In this document: piece after piece, positions 6,640-13,592 of the stretch
Layout: every line of letters begins with the position of its first letter
Numbering within the stretch: position 1 is the stretch's first letter
Assembly (NCBI GenBank): GCA_016929815.1
Contig: JAFGIC010000385.1
Location: 1-13,592, forward strand
Direction of reading: 5' to 3'
DNA length: 13,592 nucleotides
Source: Deltaproteobacteria bacterium
GTDB lineage: Bacteria; Desulfobacterota; DSM-4660; Desulfatiglandales; HGW-15
The notes under the pieces: generated by a model
The model's input: only the letters and a program-made list of their open reading frames with translations
Databases searched by the model: none
What the model was told of the DNA's origin: nothing
Made by a program: the position numbers and the translations under genes

Positions 6640-8229
6640 CTAATTTGCTTTGCTAGGGTAAAATGAGAAGTGATTGAAAAATGAATAATCAGAAGACAAT
6701 CCGTTTATTTTTGCCCCAATTTGGCACTCCTTTTCTATGATAGCATCGATAGTCTCCTGATCAGGCATTTTATCTTTAACATGGGAACCAAAACGTAAAA
6801 GCTGTTCCTTTGTCGGATAGGGCATCTTTCTCAGGTCAGTGGCGTTAACCTGTGTGTGCCCGCTGAAGAGACGAAAATATCGGTCAACAATCGTGGAATT
6901 CAGATACAGGGCAAGCCCCTTTGCCAAAGCATCAGACATGCCTTTCCCCTGTAAATGGAAATAATTTAAATGGTTTTCAAAACCTATATAGGAAGCCTTG
7001 TTTCGGGAAGGATCATATATTGCTGCCATGATCCGTCTTTGCTGCTCCTTGGTTGAGAATCTTTTTGCCAGCACATAATATCCGGATTCCACCATAAGAT
7101 CTGATGTCTCAGATGATAAAATTATGGCATTTGGTTTTTTCCCTGATTCAACAGGCCAATTGATGAAGCCATCTAAAAAATGGCAAGGATAGATCAGGGG
7201 AGCTGTCCCCTCCTGGGGCTGCTGTCTCAAATGTTCTTTGGCCCTGAAATCGACAACACGACCGGTGGAAACATCAAGATTAAGCTTGCCGAGGGAAGAC
7301 ACAAAGCAACCTATCTTTTGCATGATATCGAGGTTGTCTTTATCTATTCCCAGGTGGATAAATGAATCCCTGTCGGTTGGATGCACGATCTGATCAAAGG
7401 GGATTGATAGGCTCAACTCATTATCAAAATCCATGCCTTCAGACATGGATATTGCAACAGGCTTCGGTTTCTGCTTGTCTCTGACAGCATAATAGATGAT
7501 ATTTTCTTGCAGGACATTATCATCGCCGAATGCCTTGTTTCTTGACATGAACACGTGAATTTTCTTGAGATTAAGCCTTCTTAGAAATTCAAGACGGAAT
7601 TTTTTAAAATAGGGTCCGTTACAGAAGCTTCGTGGCGTTATAGCGACCAATTGGCCGCCATTTTCAAGTAACCGCACGGAAAGCCAAACAAAGGCGGCAT
7701 AAAGATTCGCAACTTCAATGCCTGATGCATATAATCTTTGGGCGATCTCAGTCTTAACATTAATCTTTTTATAAGGCGGATTCATGATAACGTGGGTAAA
7801 CGGTTTTGCCTGTGGGGCAAAAAAGGTTTCACTGGTCTCTGCAATAGCCGATAAAAGAAAATCTTCCGCTTTCACTGTCCCATGAAAAGTGATTCCATTA
7901 ACCTTGCAGATCGATTCACACTGTTTCATTGTCCTTTCCAGATGTGGAAGGATCATATCGTCTGTCTCATAGGCGACAACCTCAATGGATCGAGGTCGTG
8001 TCTTCCTGGAAATCAAGGTCTCCACGCATGCAGCAAAAAGCACGCCCGTTCCCGCACCAGGATCAAGAATTCTTATATCTTGACCTTTGGGTTCAAACAT
8101 TGTTGACATAAAATGTGCGATTGGGGCAGGCGTCAGGAATTGACCGATAAGAGATCTCTCTCTTCTGCTTGTCGCAGTATTAAAGGATTCTCTAACATGG
8201 TCAAGTGCATGCAAGGATTCGGTTATCAT
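6640..8229 (-). CDS. Eco57I/PaeR7I-type N6-adenine DNA methyltransferase
   Basis: Class I SAM-dependent methyltransferase of 529 residues. GQFLTP (29-34) marks the N-terminal SAM motif, LDPGAGTG (55-62) is motif I, ETD (88-90) fits motif II, and NPPY (150-153) is the catalytic motif IV for adenine N6. The C-terminal half carries GHTQVNATDLRKMPYP, typical of the PaeR7I/PstI-like group in which one chain both recognises and methylates its site. That group usually sits beside a cognate endonuclease; none is visible here. ATG 8229 has GAAGAG about 6 bases upstream. It ends 8 bases before the nuclease-HsdM fusion, whose ribosome site overlaps its stop. It may be an orphan left by a lost type II system, or an extra modifier in this operon. 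Confidence 0.92.
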   Translation of the reverse strand: MITESLHALDHVRESFNTATSRRERSLIGQFLTPAPIAHFMSTMFEPKGQDIRILDPGAGTGVLFAACVETLISRKTRPRSIEVVAYETDDMILPHLERTMKQCESICKVNGITFHGTVKAEDFLLSAIAETSETFFAPQAKPFTHVIMNPPYKKINVKTEIAQRLYASGIEVANLYAAFVWLSVRLLENGGQLVAITPRSFCNGPYFKKFRLEFLRRLNLKKIHVFMSRNKAFGDDNVLQENIIYYAVRDKQKPKPVAISMSEGMDFDNELSLSIPFDQIVHPTDRDSFIHLGIDKDNLDIMQKIGCFVSSLGKLNLDVSTGRVVDFRAKEHLRQQPQEGTAPLIYPCHFLDGFINWPVESGKKPNAIILSSETSDLMVESGYYVLAKRFSTKEQQRRIMAAIYDPSRNKASYIGFENHLNYFHLQGKGMSDALAKGLALYLNSTIVDRYFRLFSGHTQVNATDLRKMPYPTKEQLLRFGSHVKDKMPDQETIDAIIEKECQIGAKINGLSSDYSFFNHFSFYPSKAN

Positions 8230-8268
8230 GTTACTCTTCTGCGTATTTTCGAGGCCGACGATTTAATA

Positions 8269-8364
8269 TTAATGACCGGCTGCTTTTCTGCTTTCCAGGT
8301 ATTTATACAGCTTTATGCAGACCATGTCCAATGCTTCCTGCCATGCCTCCTCATCATGATGCAT
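8269..8364 (-). CDS. possible 31-residue small ORF between the DUF6398-like and methyltransferase genes
   Basis: ATG 8364 opens 31 codons (begins MHHDEEAWQEALDMVCIKLY) ending in TAA at 8269. An AAGG lies 7 bases before the ATG. The product would be a charged, helix-prone peptide of no recognised family. The frame is the same as that of the DUF6398-like gene and stays open all the way from that gene's TGA (8421-8419), 49 codons in total. It could therefore be a separate small protein, the tail of a longer ancestral protein cut by a nonsense mutation, or a readthrough product. The 189 bases between the two larger genes hold nothing else that is visible. Confidence 0.3.
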   Translation of the reverse strand: MHHDEEAWQEALDMVCIKLYKYLESRKAAGH

Positions 8365-8418
8365 CAAAGAGCCTTTATAGGCGCCGTTATATTCCAACAA
8401 TAATCTATCGGCAGTTTC

Positions 8419-8856
8419 TCAGATAACCCCCATCTTCTTGGCCATATCTTTGCTGAGAACCATACCGTTCGATAATTGGACGAAGCTAAATGAATCTGAT
8501 ATCTCTTGTCGGCAGAAGCCTTCATGCCCCATATGGATCCGGCATACCTTTTCTATCTCTGATGCCTTGGATGCGACGGTTGATTTTTTAGTCCCGAAAA
8601 ATTCAACAATGGTATCAGGCGGCAAATAGTCTTTGCTTTTACAATCAAAGAGAAAATTAAGACGGGCGATGGCGTATATAACGGCAGACGCCCAGACCTC
8701 CTTTTTCCCGCCGGTAATGATATAATTTCTCTTTCTGCCGATCATGTCCCATAGTTTAAGGACGTACCCGGATATCTCATGGCTTAAATTTGCTTTTGCA
8801 AAGCCTTCAAGAAGCGCCTTTACCTCATCTATCCTTTGTTGTTTTTTAATGTCCAT
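8419..8856 (-). CDS. DUF6398-like protein, first gene of the restriction operon
   Basis: Protein of 145 residues that resembles the DUF6398 family: a helical N-terminal part, a segment KKEVWASAVIYAIARLNFLFD (51-71) giving the family's W-A-(S/C)-x-V-I-Y-A-(I/L)-x-R-x-N-F-L-F-D pattern, then FFGTKKSTVASKASEIEKVC (86-105). The last segment looks like a helix-turn-helix and is preceded by the loop usual in this family. The fold is thought to be cyclin/TFIIB-like, which would fit DNA binding, but no function is established. ATG 8856 follows a purine-rich AGAAAGA. It reads into the methyltransferase gene with 189 bases between, so it is probably co-transcribed. A controller or accessory role is only a guess. 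The TGA stop is followed by 49 further open codons in frame. Confidence 0.75.
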   Translation of the reverse strand: MDIKKQQRIDEVKALLEGFAKANLSHEISGYVLKLWDMIGRKRNYIITGGKKEVWASAVIYAIARLNFLFDCKSKDYLPPDTIVEFFGTKKSTVASKASEIEKVCRIHMGHEGFCRQEISDSFSFVQLSNGMVLSKDMAKKMGVI

Positions 8857-8928
8857 TTTTCTTTCTGCTTACGGTTAGGAATGCTGTAGATATATTTAAA
8901 AGAAGGAAAGATCGATGTTTGAATCAGG

Positions 8929-8962
8929 CTTAGGGATTCGACGCGCGGCTCGAATCCCTGAG
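8929..8962. terminator. 12-bp-stem inverted repeat right after fdhA
   Basis: CTTAGGGATTCG (8929-8940) pairs with CGAATCCCTGAG (8951-8962) around the loop ACGCGCGGCT, with one T/G wobble. It begins 2 bases past the fdhA stop (8967-8965). No run of T follows on the minus strand, so it is not a canonical intrinsic terminator. It may be a 3'-end stabilising hairpin or a Rho-dependent end, separating fdhA from the restriction operon. The remaining ~70 bases up to the DUF6398-like ATG are AT-rich and may hold its promoter, but no convincing box pair is seen. Confidence 0.45.
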
Positions 8963-8964
8963 TC

Positions 8965-11730
8965 CTACAATTTTCCCAGCCTTACCGCGCATACCTTGTA
9001 TTCGGGAATCATTGCCACAGGATCGAGTGCCCTGTTTGTCAAGATATTGGCTGCACCCTCGGCGTAGTGGAACGGCATGAAGACCGTGCCGTCAACCGCC
9101 TTTTCAGATATCCTTGCCTTAGCCTTGATCTCTCCTCTCCTTGAGGTGATTCTGAGCATATCCTCATCCTTGATCCCAATGCCATCCGCATCCCTTTTGG
9201 ATATCTCAACAAAGCTATTTGGGGCTAGGTCATTAAGACCCTGGGACTTCATTGTCATTGTACCGGTATGATACTGATACAGGACACGTCCTGTAGTCAG
9301 AAATAAGGGGTATTCCTTATCCGGGATTTCTGCCGGAGGAGCATAATCTATACCATGAAACACACCAAGCCCGCAGGTGAATTTATCAATATGAAGGCAC
9401 GGTGTACCTGGATGGTCCTTTGCAGGGCATGGCCAGTGTATGCCTTCATGTTCAAGCCTGCCGTGATTTATGCCGCAGTAGGATGGGGTCAATTTGGCGA
9501 TCTCCTCCATCACGGCGCCGGAGTCATTGTAAGCCATGGGATATCCCATGCGTCCTGACAGGGCGCAGATTATCTCCATGTCTTCCTTTGCCTTACCAGG
9601 CGGCGCCACGGCCTTTCTTACAAGTTGAACCCTCCTCTCGGTATTGGTGAATGTCCCGCTTTTTTCCGCAAAGGATGCACTCGGCAGCACAACGTCCGCG
9701 AGTTCGGCTGTCTCTGTAAGGAATATATCCTGGACAACAAGGAATTCCAGCTTTTCCAGGCTCTTTTTTACATGATTCAGATCGGGATCGGACAACATGG
9801 GGTTTTCTCCGATAATATAGATGGCCTTTACCCCGCCCTCATGGGCCTTCTCTATCATCTGGGTGACGCTAAGGCCGGGGGCGGCAGGCAATCCTTTAAC
9901 GCCCCAGGCCCTTTCCATTTTGTCTCTTATCGCATGGTCATCCACCTTCTGATAACCGGTATAGACATTGGGCAGTGCCCCCATATCGCAGGCGCCCTGG
10001 ACATTGTTCTGCCCCCTCAGGGGATTGACGCCGCCGCCTTCAATACCTACGTTACCGCACAGCATTGAAAGATTTGCTACCGACTTGACGTTGTCTGTCC
10101 CAGTTGTGTGCTGAGTGATGCCCATGGAATAAATAATCGATGCGGCCTTTGCCTGGGCGTACATGCGCGCGGCCTTGACAAGCAGGTCTTTTGGAATCCC
10201 TGTAATACCTTCAACATATTCAGGTGTGTATTTTTCAACTGTCTTTTTCAGTTCATCCAAGCCCACTGTCCTGCTATTTACATACTTTTCGTCGTAAAGC
10301 CTTTCCTTTATGATTACGTGCATCATCCCGTTCAACCAGGCCACGTCCGTCCCCAGGTTCTGCCTCAGCCAGAAGGTTGCGAAGTCTGTTATGGGGATCT
10401 TTCTCGGATCAACGACTATTAGTTTCGTCCCTCGGTATGTGACCGCTCTCTTTACATAGGATGAGAGCACGGGATGATTTTCAGTCGTGTTTGACCCGGT
10501 TATCAGAATAACATCGGCCTTTTCTACATCCTCAATGGGATTCGTCATGGCCCCGCTTCCAAAGCTTGCGGACAGACCGGCAATAGTTGATGCGTGACAG
10601 AGACGGGCGCAGTGATCTATATTGTTTGTGCCAATCACCGCCCTTGTGAACTTCTGTGCCAGATAATTTTCTTCATTGGTGATGCGGGCACTGGAGAACA
10701 CGCCGATTGAATCAGGGCCATGGTCATCTTTTATATCAATCAGCCGTTTTGCTATCAGGTTAAGGGCCTCATCCCAGGTCGCCTCTCTGAATTCGTTGTT
10801 TTCCCTGATAAGGGGCCTTGTCAGCCGCTTTTGATCATTAATGAAATTGTAGCCGAACCGTCCTTTAACGCACAAGCTCCCGAAATTAGGCCCTACGTTT
10901 TCAACGCCCGTTACTCTTATCACCTTATTCTCTTTTACATGCAGATAAAGCTGACACCCCACGCCGCAGTATGAGCATGTCGTACGGACCTTTTTGATTC
11001 CGGGATCAAGATCGCCTGAAGATATTTCTCCCTTAATAAAAAGGGCGCCGACAGGACAGGCCTGCACACACTCCCCGCAGAACACGCAGTCGGACTCGGA
11101 CAGCGGGCGGTCGCCCTTTGTAACCACCTTTGCCGACGATCCCCTGTACCCGAAGCTTATTGCCCTGTTGACCTGCACCTCGTTGCATGCCTGGACGCAT
11201 CTTCCGCATAGTATGCAGCGGGAAAAATCCCTTACAATAAGCGGGCTCGCATCCTCAATCGCGTATCTCTGTTCTGATGGTTGAAAGTGGTTTGTTCTTA
11301 CCCGGTACTCGATTGCCAGATCCTGAAGTTTGCACCTTCCATAGGCCGGGCAAAGATCCTCATGACCTTTAGCGCTTAAGGCCTCCAGCTGTGCGTCTGT
11401 CCAGGAATCGTTATCCAGATCCTGGGCAAGACAATTGTGATGCCCTGAGGACAGCAGAAGTTCTATATTAAATTTCCTGGCCCTGATAACACGTGGCGAG
11501 GAGGTCTTGACAACCATGTTCGGGGCAGCCGGCGTGGAGCATGACGCGACAAGCGCCTTTGCGCCCTCCACCTCAACGACACATATACGGCACGCGCCCG
11601 TAGGCGTTGCACCCTTCAGATAGCAGAGGGTGGGGATATGTATGCCGTTTTCCTCCGCGACCTCAAGAATGGTCTGCCCCGGTTGAAAAACATATTTCTG
11701 ATTGTCTATGATTATATTATTTTCCGACAT
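8965..11730 (-). CDS. fdhA: formate dehydrogenase catalytic (alpha) subunit, Cys form
   Basis: Cytoplasmic-type molybdo- or tungsto-enzyme of 921 residues that oxidises formate to CO2 or runs in reverse; no Tat or signal peptide is seen. Domains in order: [2Fe-2S] with Cys36, 47, 50, 64; a NuoG-like His-Cys cluster region with Cys100, 127, 133; two [4Fe-4S] sites with Cys172/175/178/182 and 215/218/221/225; the Mo-domain [4Fe-4S] Cys252/255/259/287; then the bis-MGD catalytic domain. The metal ligand is Cys378 followed by His379 (CARLCHA), where other family members carry selenocysteine. The C-terminal cofactor part is marked by GRVLYQYHTGTMT. ATG 11730 has AGAGG upstream. No NuoE/NuoF-type or other partner subunit lies next to it, so its electron acceptor is unknown. 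mobA two genes upstream would supply the cofactor. Confidence 0.95.
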   Translation of the reverse strand: MSENNIIIDNQKYVFQPGQTILEVAEENGIHIPTLCYLKGATPTGACRICVVEVEGAKALVASCSTPAAPNMVVKTSSPRVIRARKFNIELLLSSGHHNCLAQDLDNDSWTDAQLEALSAKGHEDLCPAYGRCKLQDLAIEYRVRTNHFQPSEQRYAIEDASPLIVRDFSRCILCGRCVQACNEVQVNRAISFGYRGSSAKVVTKGDRPLSESDCVFCGECVQACPVGALFIKGEISSGDLDPGIKKVRTTCSYCGVGCQLYLHVKENKVIRVTGVENVGPNFGSLCVKGRFGYNFINDQKRLTRPLIRENNEFREATWDEALNLIAKRLIDIKDDHGPDSIGVFSSARITNEENYLAQKFTRAVIGTNNIDHCARLCHASTIAGLSASFGSGAMTNPIEDVEKADVILITGSNTTENHPVLSSYVKRAVTYRGTKLIVVDPRKIPITDFATFWLRQNLGTDVAWLNGMMHVIIKERLYDEKYVNSRTVGLDELKKTVEKYTPEYVEGITGIPKDLLVKAARMYAQAKAASIIYSMGITQHTTGTDNVKSVANLSMLCGNVGIEGGGVNPLRGQNNVQGACDMGALPNVYTGYQKVDDHAIRDKMERAWGVKGLPAAPGLSVTQMIEKAHEGGVKAIYIIGENPMLSDPDLNHVKKSLEKLEFLVVQDIFLTETAELADVVLPSASFAEKSGTFTNTERRVQLVRKAVAPPGKAKEDMEIICALSGRMGYPMAYNDSGAVMEEIAKLTPSYCGINHGRLEHEGIHWPCPAKDHPGTPCLHIDKFTCGLGVFHGIDYAPPAEIPDKEYPLFLTTGRVLYQYHTGTMTMKSQGLNDLAPNSFVEISKRDADGIGIKDEDMLRITSRRGEIKAKARISEKAVDGTVFMPFHYAEGAANILTNRALDPVAMIPEYKVCAVRLGKL

Positions 11731-11830
11731 GGATACCTCTTTTATTGCGGCAGATTAACCGTCATATGCAAAAGACATTAAATCCGATTCGTTTAATCTC
11801 CTGCCTTCTTAATGAGTAAAAATAAGTAAC

Positions 11831-11880
11831 ATGTTGCATTTTCTAAGTCAAGATTGATATCAAAACCTTTTTATGTTGCA
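11831..11880. promoter_or_regulatory. direct ATGTTGCA pair upstream of fdhA
   Basis: ATGTTGCA occurs at 11831-11838 and 11873-11880, 42 bases apart (about four helical turns). The first copy is part of GTAACATGTTGC, which contains the palindrome AACATGTT. Between the copies lies TTGACT (minus strand 11851-11846), a good -35 box, although the expected -10 (TACTTA, 11828-11823) is poor. The layout suits a regulated or activator-dependent fdhA promoter. No known factor is assigned. Confidence 0.3.
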
Positions 11881-11887
11881 GGATTAT

Positions 11888-12793
11888 CTATTCAAACTCC
11901 TCGGATTCTTCCGCGGGATAAAAGAAATCCGTCATCTCTTTCAGCCTTGCCGGGTTCTCCTTTACAAGGCATTCATCCGCCTGTTCCCTGAAAACCCTGG
12001 CCTGTTCCTCCATGCTGTTTATCTTGAAAATAACCCCGTTTTCCCTGAGCATACTCTTTACCAGTTGAAAGATCTCCTCGCTGCCGTAAAGAAATGCCCC
12101 TTCATGCATGATCTTGCATGCCACCATGTGCTTGAACGTATCGAACTTCATCTGTTCCGTGACCTTGTCCAGGTCTTTGACAATATAGTCGATCTCCTCC
12201 CTCATATAGGGGTTCACCAGCAGCCTGCCCTTTTCCCGATAGATCTCATCGTCAAGCCTCCTTATAAGGGTCTCGGGGAAATCCTTGTCAACAATTGCAA
12301 CTATGTCAATGTCGGACCCCAGCACCTTTTTCCGGGTGCTCCTTTCGGGGCGGGGCACATCATGAGCCATATTGAATACGATATCGCCCGCGAGCATGAA
12401 GCAGACATGATCCTTCACCACAAGGTCATCCCCGACGCGGCCTGCAAGCACAGACACAAGGTTATAGGCCAGCTCCGATTTATACCGGCTGATCTTTTCA
12501 ATATGTGATCTCAGCGCTTCAGCCTTGCTTTCCATGCTCATCATGTCTGTCTTAAGGCCTATCACCGAATAGGTAAGAAACTCCCTGAGGATTGATGGGG
12601 AAAGACGGGCAAAACCGTCGATCTTCCTGTCAAGGCGGAGGTACCTTGTCCCTATAATTCTAACTGCCAGATCCCTTGAAAGCCTGCAGGCGCGCAGCAG
12701 AATAAGGGGATCTTCATTAATGTGATCAAGGAGCTGCGATCCTGTAAGAGGGCCTTTGTCTTTAATGATTTTTATGATCCTGTCTTCTGTCAA
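11888..12793 (-). CDS. winged-helix/nucleotidyltransferase-like protein of unknown function
   Basis: Protein of 301 residues, not recognised as a named family. Residues 1-75 look like a winged helix (IIKIIKDKGPLTGSQLLDHI then a basic strand-turn). Residues about 80-110 form a helical linker. Residues about 115-230 look like a divergent polymerase-beta-type nucleotidyltransferase: AGD (135-137), then LGSDIDIVAIVD (158-169) with Asp161 and Asp163 as metal ligands, and Asp202 in EEIDYIV as a possible third. The usual GSRARG-like spacing before the DxD is absent, so catalysis is uncertain. The C-terminus is acidic. It starts with TTG at 12793 (upstream TAA in frame, no early ATG), with GGGA 10 bases before. 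It lies between mobA and fdhA on the same strand, so a role in molybdenum cofactor or formate metabolism, or its regulation, is a context guess. Confidence 0.75.
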   Translation of the reverse strand: MTEDRIIKIIKDKGPLTGSQLLDHINEDPLILLRACRLSRDLAVRIIGTRYLRLDRKIDGFARLSPSILREFLTYSVIGLKTDMMSMESKAEALRSHIEKISRYKSELAYNLVSVLAGRVGDDLVVKDHVCFMLAGDIVFNMAHDVPRPERSTRKKVLGSDIDIVAIVDKDFPETLIRRLDDEIYREKGRLLVNPYMREEIDYIVKDLDKVTEQMKFDTFKHMVACKIMHEGAFLYGSEEIFQLVKSMLRENGVIFKINSMEEQARVFREQADECLVKENPARLKEMTDFFYPAEESEEFE

Positions 12794-12855
12794 TCTTATT
12801 TATTCCCTTATCACAGGCTGGCCCTTTGACCGGCCTTGCACCATATAAACCGCAA

Positions 12856-13503
12856 TTACCCGTTTCTCTGCAGGATGATTGATTCTCGGTTGACGGCTTC
12901 AACCAGTTCCCCCGGTCTGTTTATATTATAAAAGGACATCATCAAAGGGTCATGCCTTCTTATCTCGTCCTCATTAATAAATTTGGCCCGGATTGACTGG
13001 AAGAACCTGTTTATCATGCATTCCCCCGAATCAATCAACTCCTTAATGGCGGGGAGGCAGGTCTTTGAATAGAGGGAATGGAGGGGCTCCATCTTCCAGT
13101 CTATCTTCGGGACTACCGCGTCAAGGTCATCGCTTATTTTCTCCGTGATGTGGCGGATAAGATCTTCATTTAAAAAAGGCATATCACATGCCACAAAAAA
13201 CCCATGCCTTTCAGGCATCTCCTCAAGGCCTGTATATATCCCTCCCAAAGGGCCGAGACCTTTTATAAGGTCTTCATACATGGGCAGGCCAAGGGAGGAA
13301 TACTCTCCGGGGTCATTTGTAATAATGATAAGTTCCTCGAAGACCGAACCCATTATATCAATAACCCTCCTTATCAACTGCCTACCGTTTACATCGGCAA
13401 ATGCCTTATTTGTCCCGAAGCGGCTGCTCTTCCCTCCTGCCAGTATTACCCCGGTGACGCCCCTGATAAAGGGCCCGGACTTTTCGTTGTTTTTTGTAGT
13501 CAT
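12856..13503 (-). CDS. mobA: molybdenum cofactor guanylyltransferase MobA
   Basis: Protein of 215 residues, close to the usual MobA size. It transfers GMP from GTP to Mo-molybdopterin, giving the guanine dinucleotide cofactor used by DMSO-reductase-family enzymes such as the formate dehydrogenase downstream. The GTP-binding signature GVILAGGKSSRFGTNKAF spans 18-35, the YEDLIKGLGPLGGIYTGL segment (76-93) matches the family, and ACDMPFL (105-111) holds the metal-binding Asp107. ATG 13503 is the only possible start, since TAA lies in frame just upstream. No Shine-Dalgarno is visible, and a perfect -10 box sits 9 bases before the ATG, so the mRNA may be leaderless. The next gene starts 62 bases after the stop. 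Confidence 0.95.
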   Translation of the reverse strand: MTTKNNEKSGPFIRGVTGVILAGGKSSRFGTNKAFADVNGRQLIRRVIDIMGSVFEELIIITNDPGEYSSLGLPMYEDLIKGLGPLGGIYTGLEEMPERHGFFVACDMPFLNEDLIRHITEKISDDLDAVVPKIDWKMEPLHSLYSKTCLPAIKELIDSGECMINRFFQSIRAKFINEDEIRRHDPLMMSFYNINRPGELVEAVNRESIILQRNG

Positions 13504-13511
13504 AGTAATAT

Positions 13512-13541
13512 ATTATAAGATTTTTAAGCCTTTACAGTCCA
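13512..13541 (-). promoter_or_regulatory. mobA promoter
   Basis: Minus-strand TATAAT (13517-13512) is a perfect -10 box. Eighteen bases upstream is TGGACT (13541-13536), a -35 with 4 of 6 matches. The predicted start near 13505 is within a few bases of the ATG at 13503. The rest of the sequence up to the window edge (13542-13592) shows nothing further. Confidence 0.55.
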
Positions 13542-13592
13542 GCATTGAATCCCTTTCGCCACAGGTAAAACGCAGGACTTTTACATTAAAAA

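Noticed and set aside
8929..8962. The inverted repeat contains GATTCGA/TCGAATC as in a tRNA T-arm and might mark a tRNA or attachment site.
   Set aside because: The loop is 10 bases, there is no acceptor, D or anticodon arm on either side, and no integrase or flanking repeat is seen.
9625..10068. 147-codon plus-strand frame opposite fdhA.
   Set aside because: Antisense shadow of the conserved formate dehydrogenase domain; no independent coding signs.
11873..12508. 211-codon plus-strand frame opposite the nucleotidyltransferase-like gene.
   Set aside because: The minus-strand frame shows domain structure and fits the operon direction; the plus frame has no recognisable motif.
12816..12835. 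GGCTGG/CCGGCC hairpin in the spacer between mobA and the next gene.
   Set aside because: 6-bp stem with a mismatch on the transcribed strand, no T-run, and the genes are probably co-transcribed.
1..13592. CRISPR arrays, rRNA, tRNA, insertion sequences.
   Set aside because: No regularly spaced repeats, RNA gene hallmarks, transposase motifs or terminal repeats were seen on either strand.

Overview
All recognisable genes in this window lie on the minus strand, so the window reads from right to left. Gene content (a multi-FeS molybdo/tungsto formate dehydrogenase, MobA, and a FabG/FabB-type pair), together with moderate GC and Shine-Dalgarno sites, suggests an anaerobic Gram-negative bacterium, most plausibly Desulfobacterota (the former Deltaproteobacteria). 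That assignment is inference, because no rRNA or marker gene is present.

Right part (about 13.5 to 8.96 kb): mobA (molybdenum cofactor guanylyltransferase), then a protein of unknown role that joins a winged-helix-like N-terminus to a nucleotidyltransferase-like domain, then a 921-residue formate dehydrogenase alpha subunit (fdhA, Cys form). MobA makes the bis-MGD cofactor that FdhA needs. The unknown gene between them is a candidate for a linked role.

Middle part (about 8.93 to 2.88 kb): a tightly packed restriction-modification operon. In transcription order it has a DUF6398-like protein, a short open frame, an Eco57I/PaeR7I-type adenine methyltransferase, an HsdM-type methyltransferase with a PD-(D/E)xK HsdR-N nuclease domain fused at its N-terminus, an HsdS specificity subunit, and a decayed dinD. 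There is no helicase/translocase HsdR, so the M-nuclease fusion plus S resembles the type IIB (BcgI-like) layout more than classical type I. The operon carries two different adenine methyltransferases.

Next (about 2.88 to 1.80 kb) comes a HEPN/MNT toxin-antitoxin pair (HI0074/HI0073 type). It has its own candidate promoter, which overlaps one of two related palindromes. Behind it is the decayed relic of a RelE/ParE-superfamily toxin. The stretch from 8.9 to 1.8 kb therefore looks like a defence/addiction island holding live and dead modules, inserted between housekeeping genes.

Left part (1.8 kb to the edge): a good sigma70-type promoter, a long leader with a perfect palindrome, a FabG-like ketoreductase lacking the usual tetrad Asn, and 4 bp later a FabB-like ketosynthase that runs off the window. 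The ketoreductase-ketosynthase pair may belong to a specialised fatty acid or aryl-polyene-type cluster continuing to the left, but that cannot be decided here.
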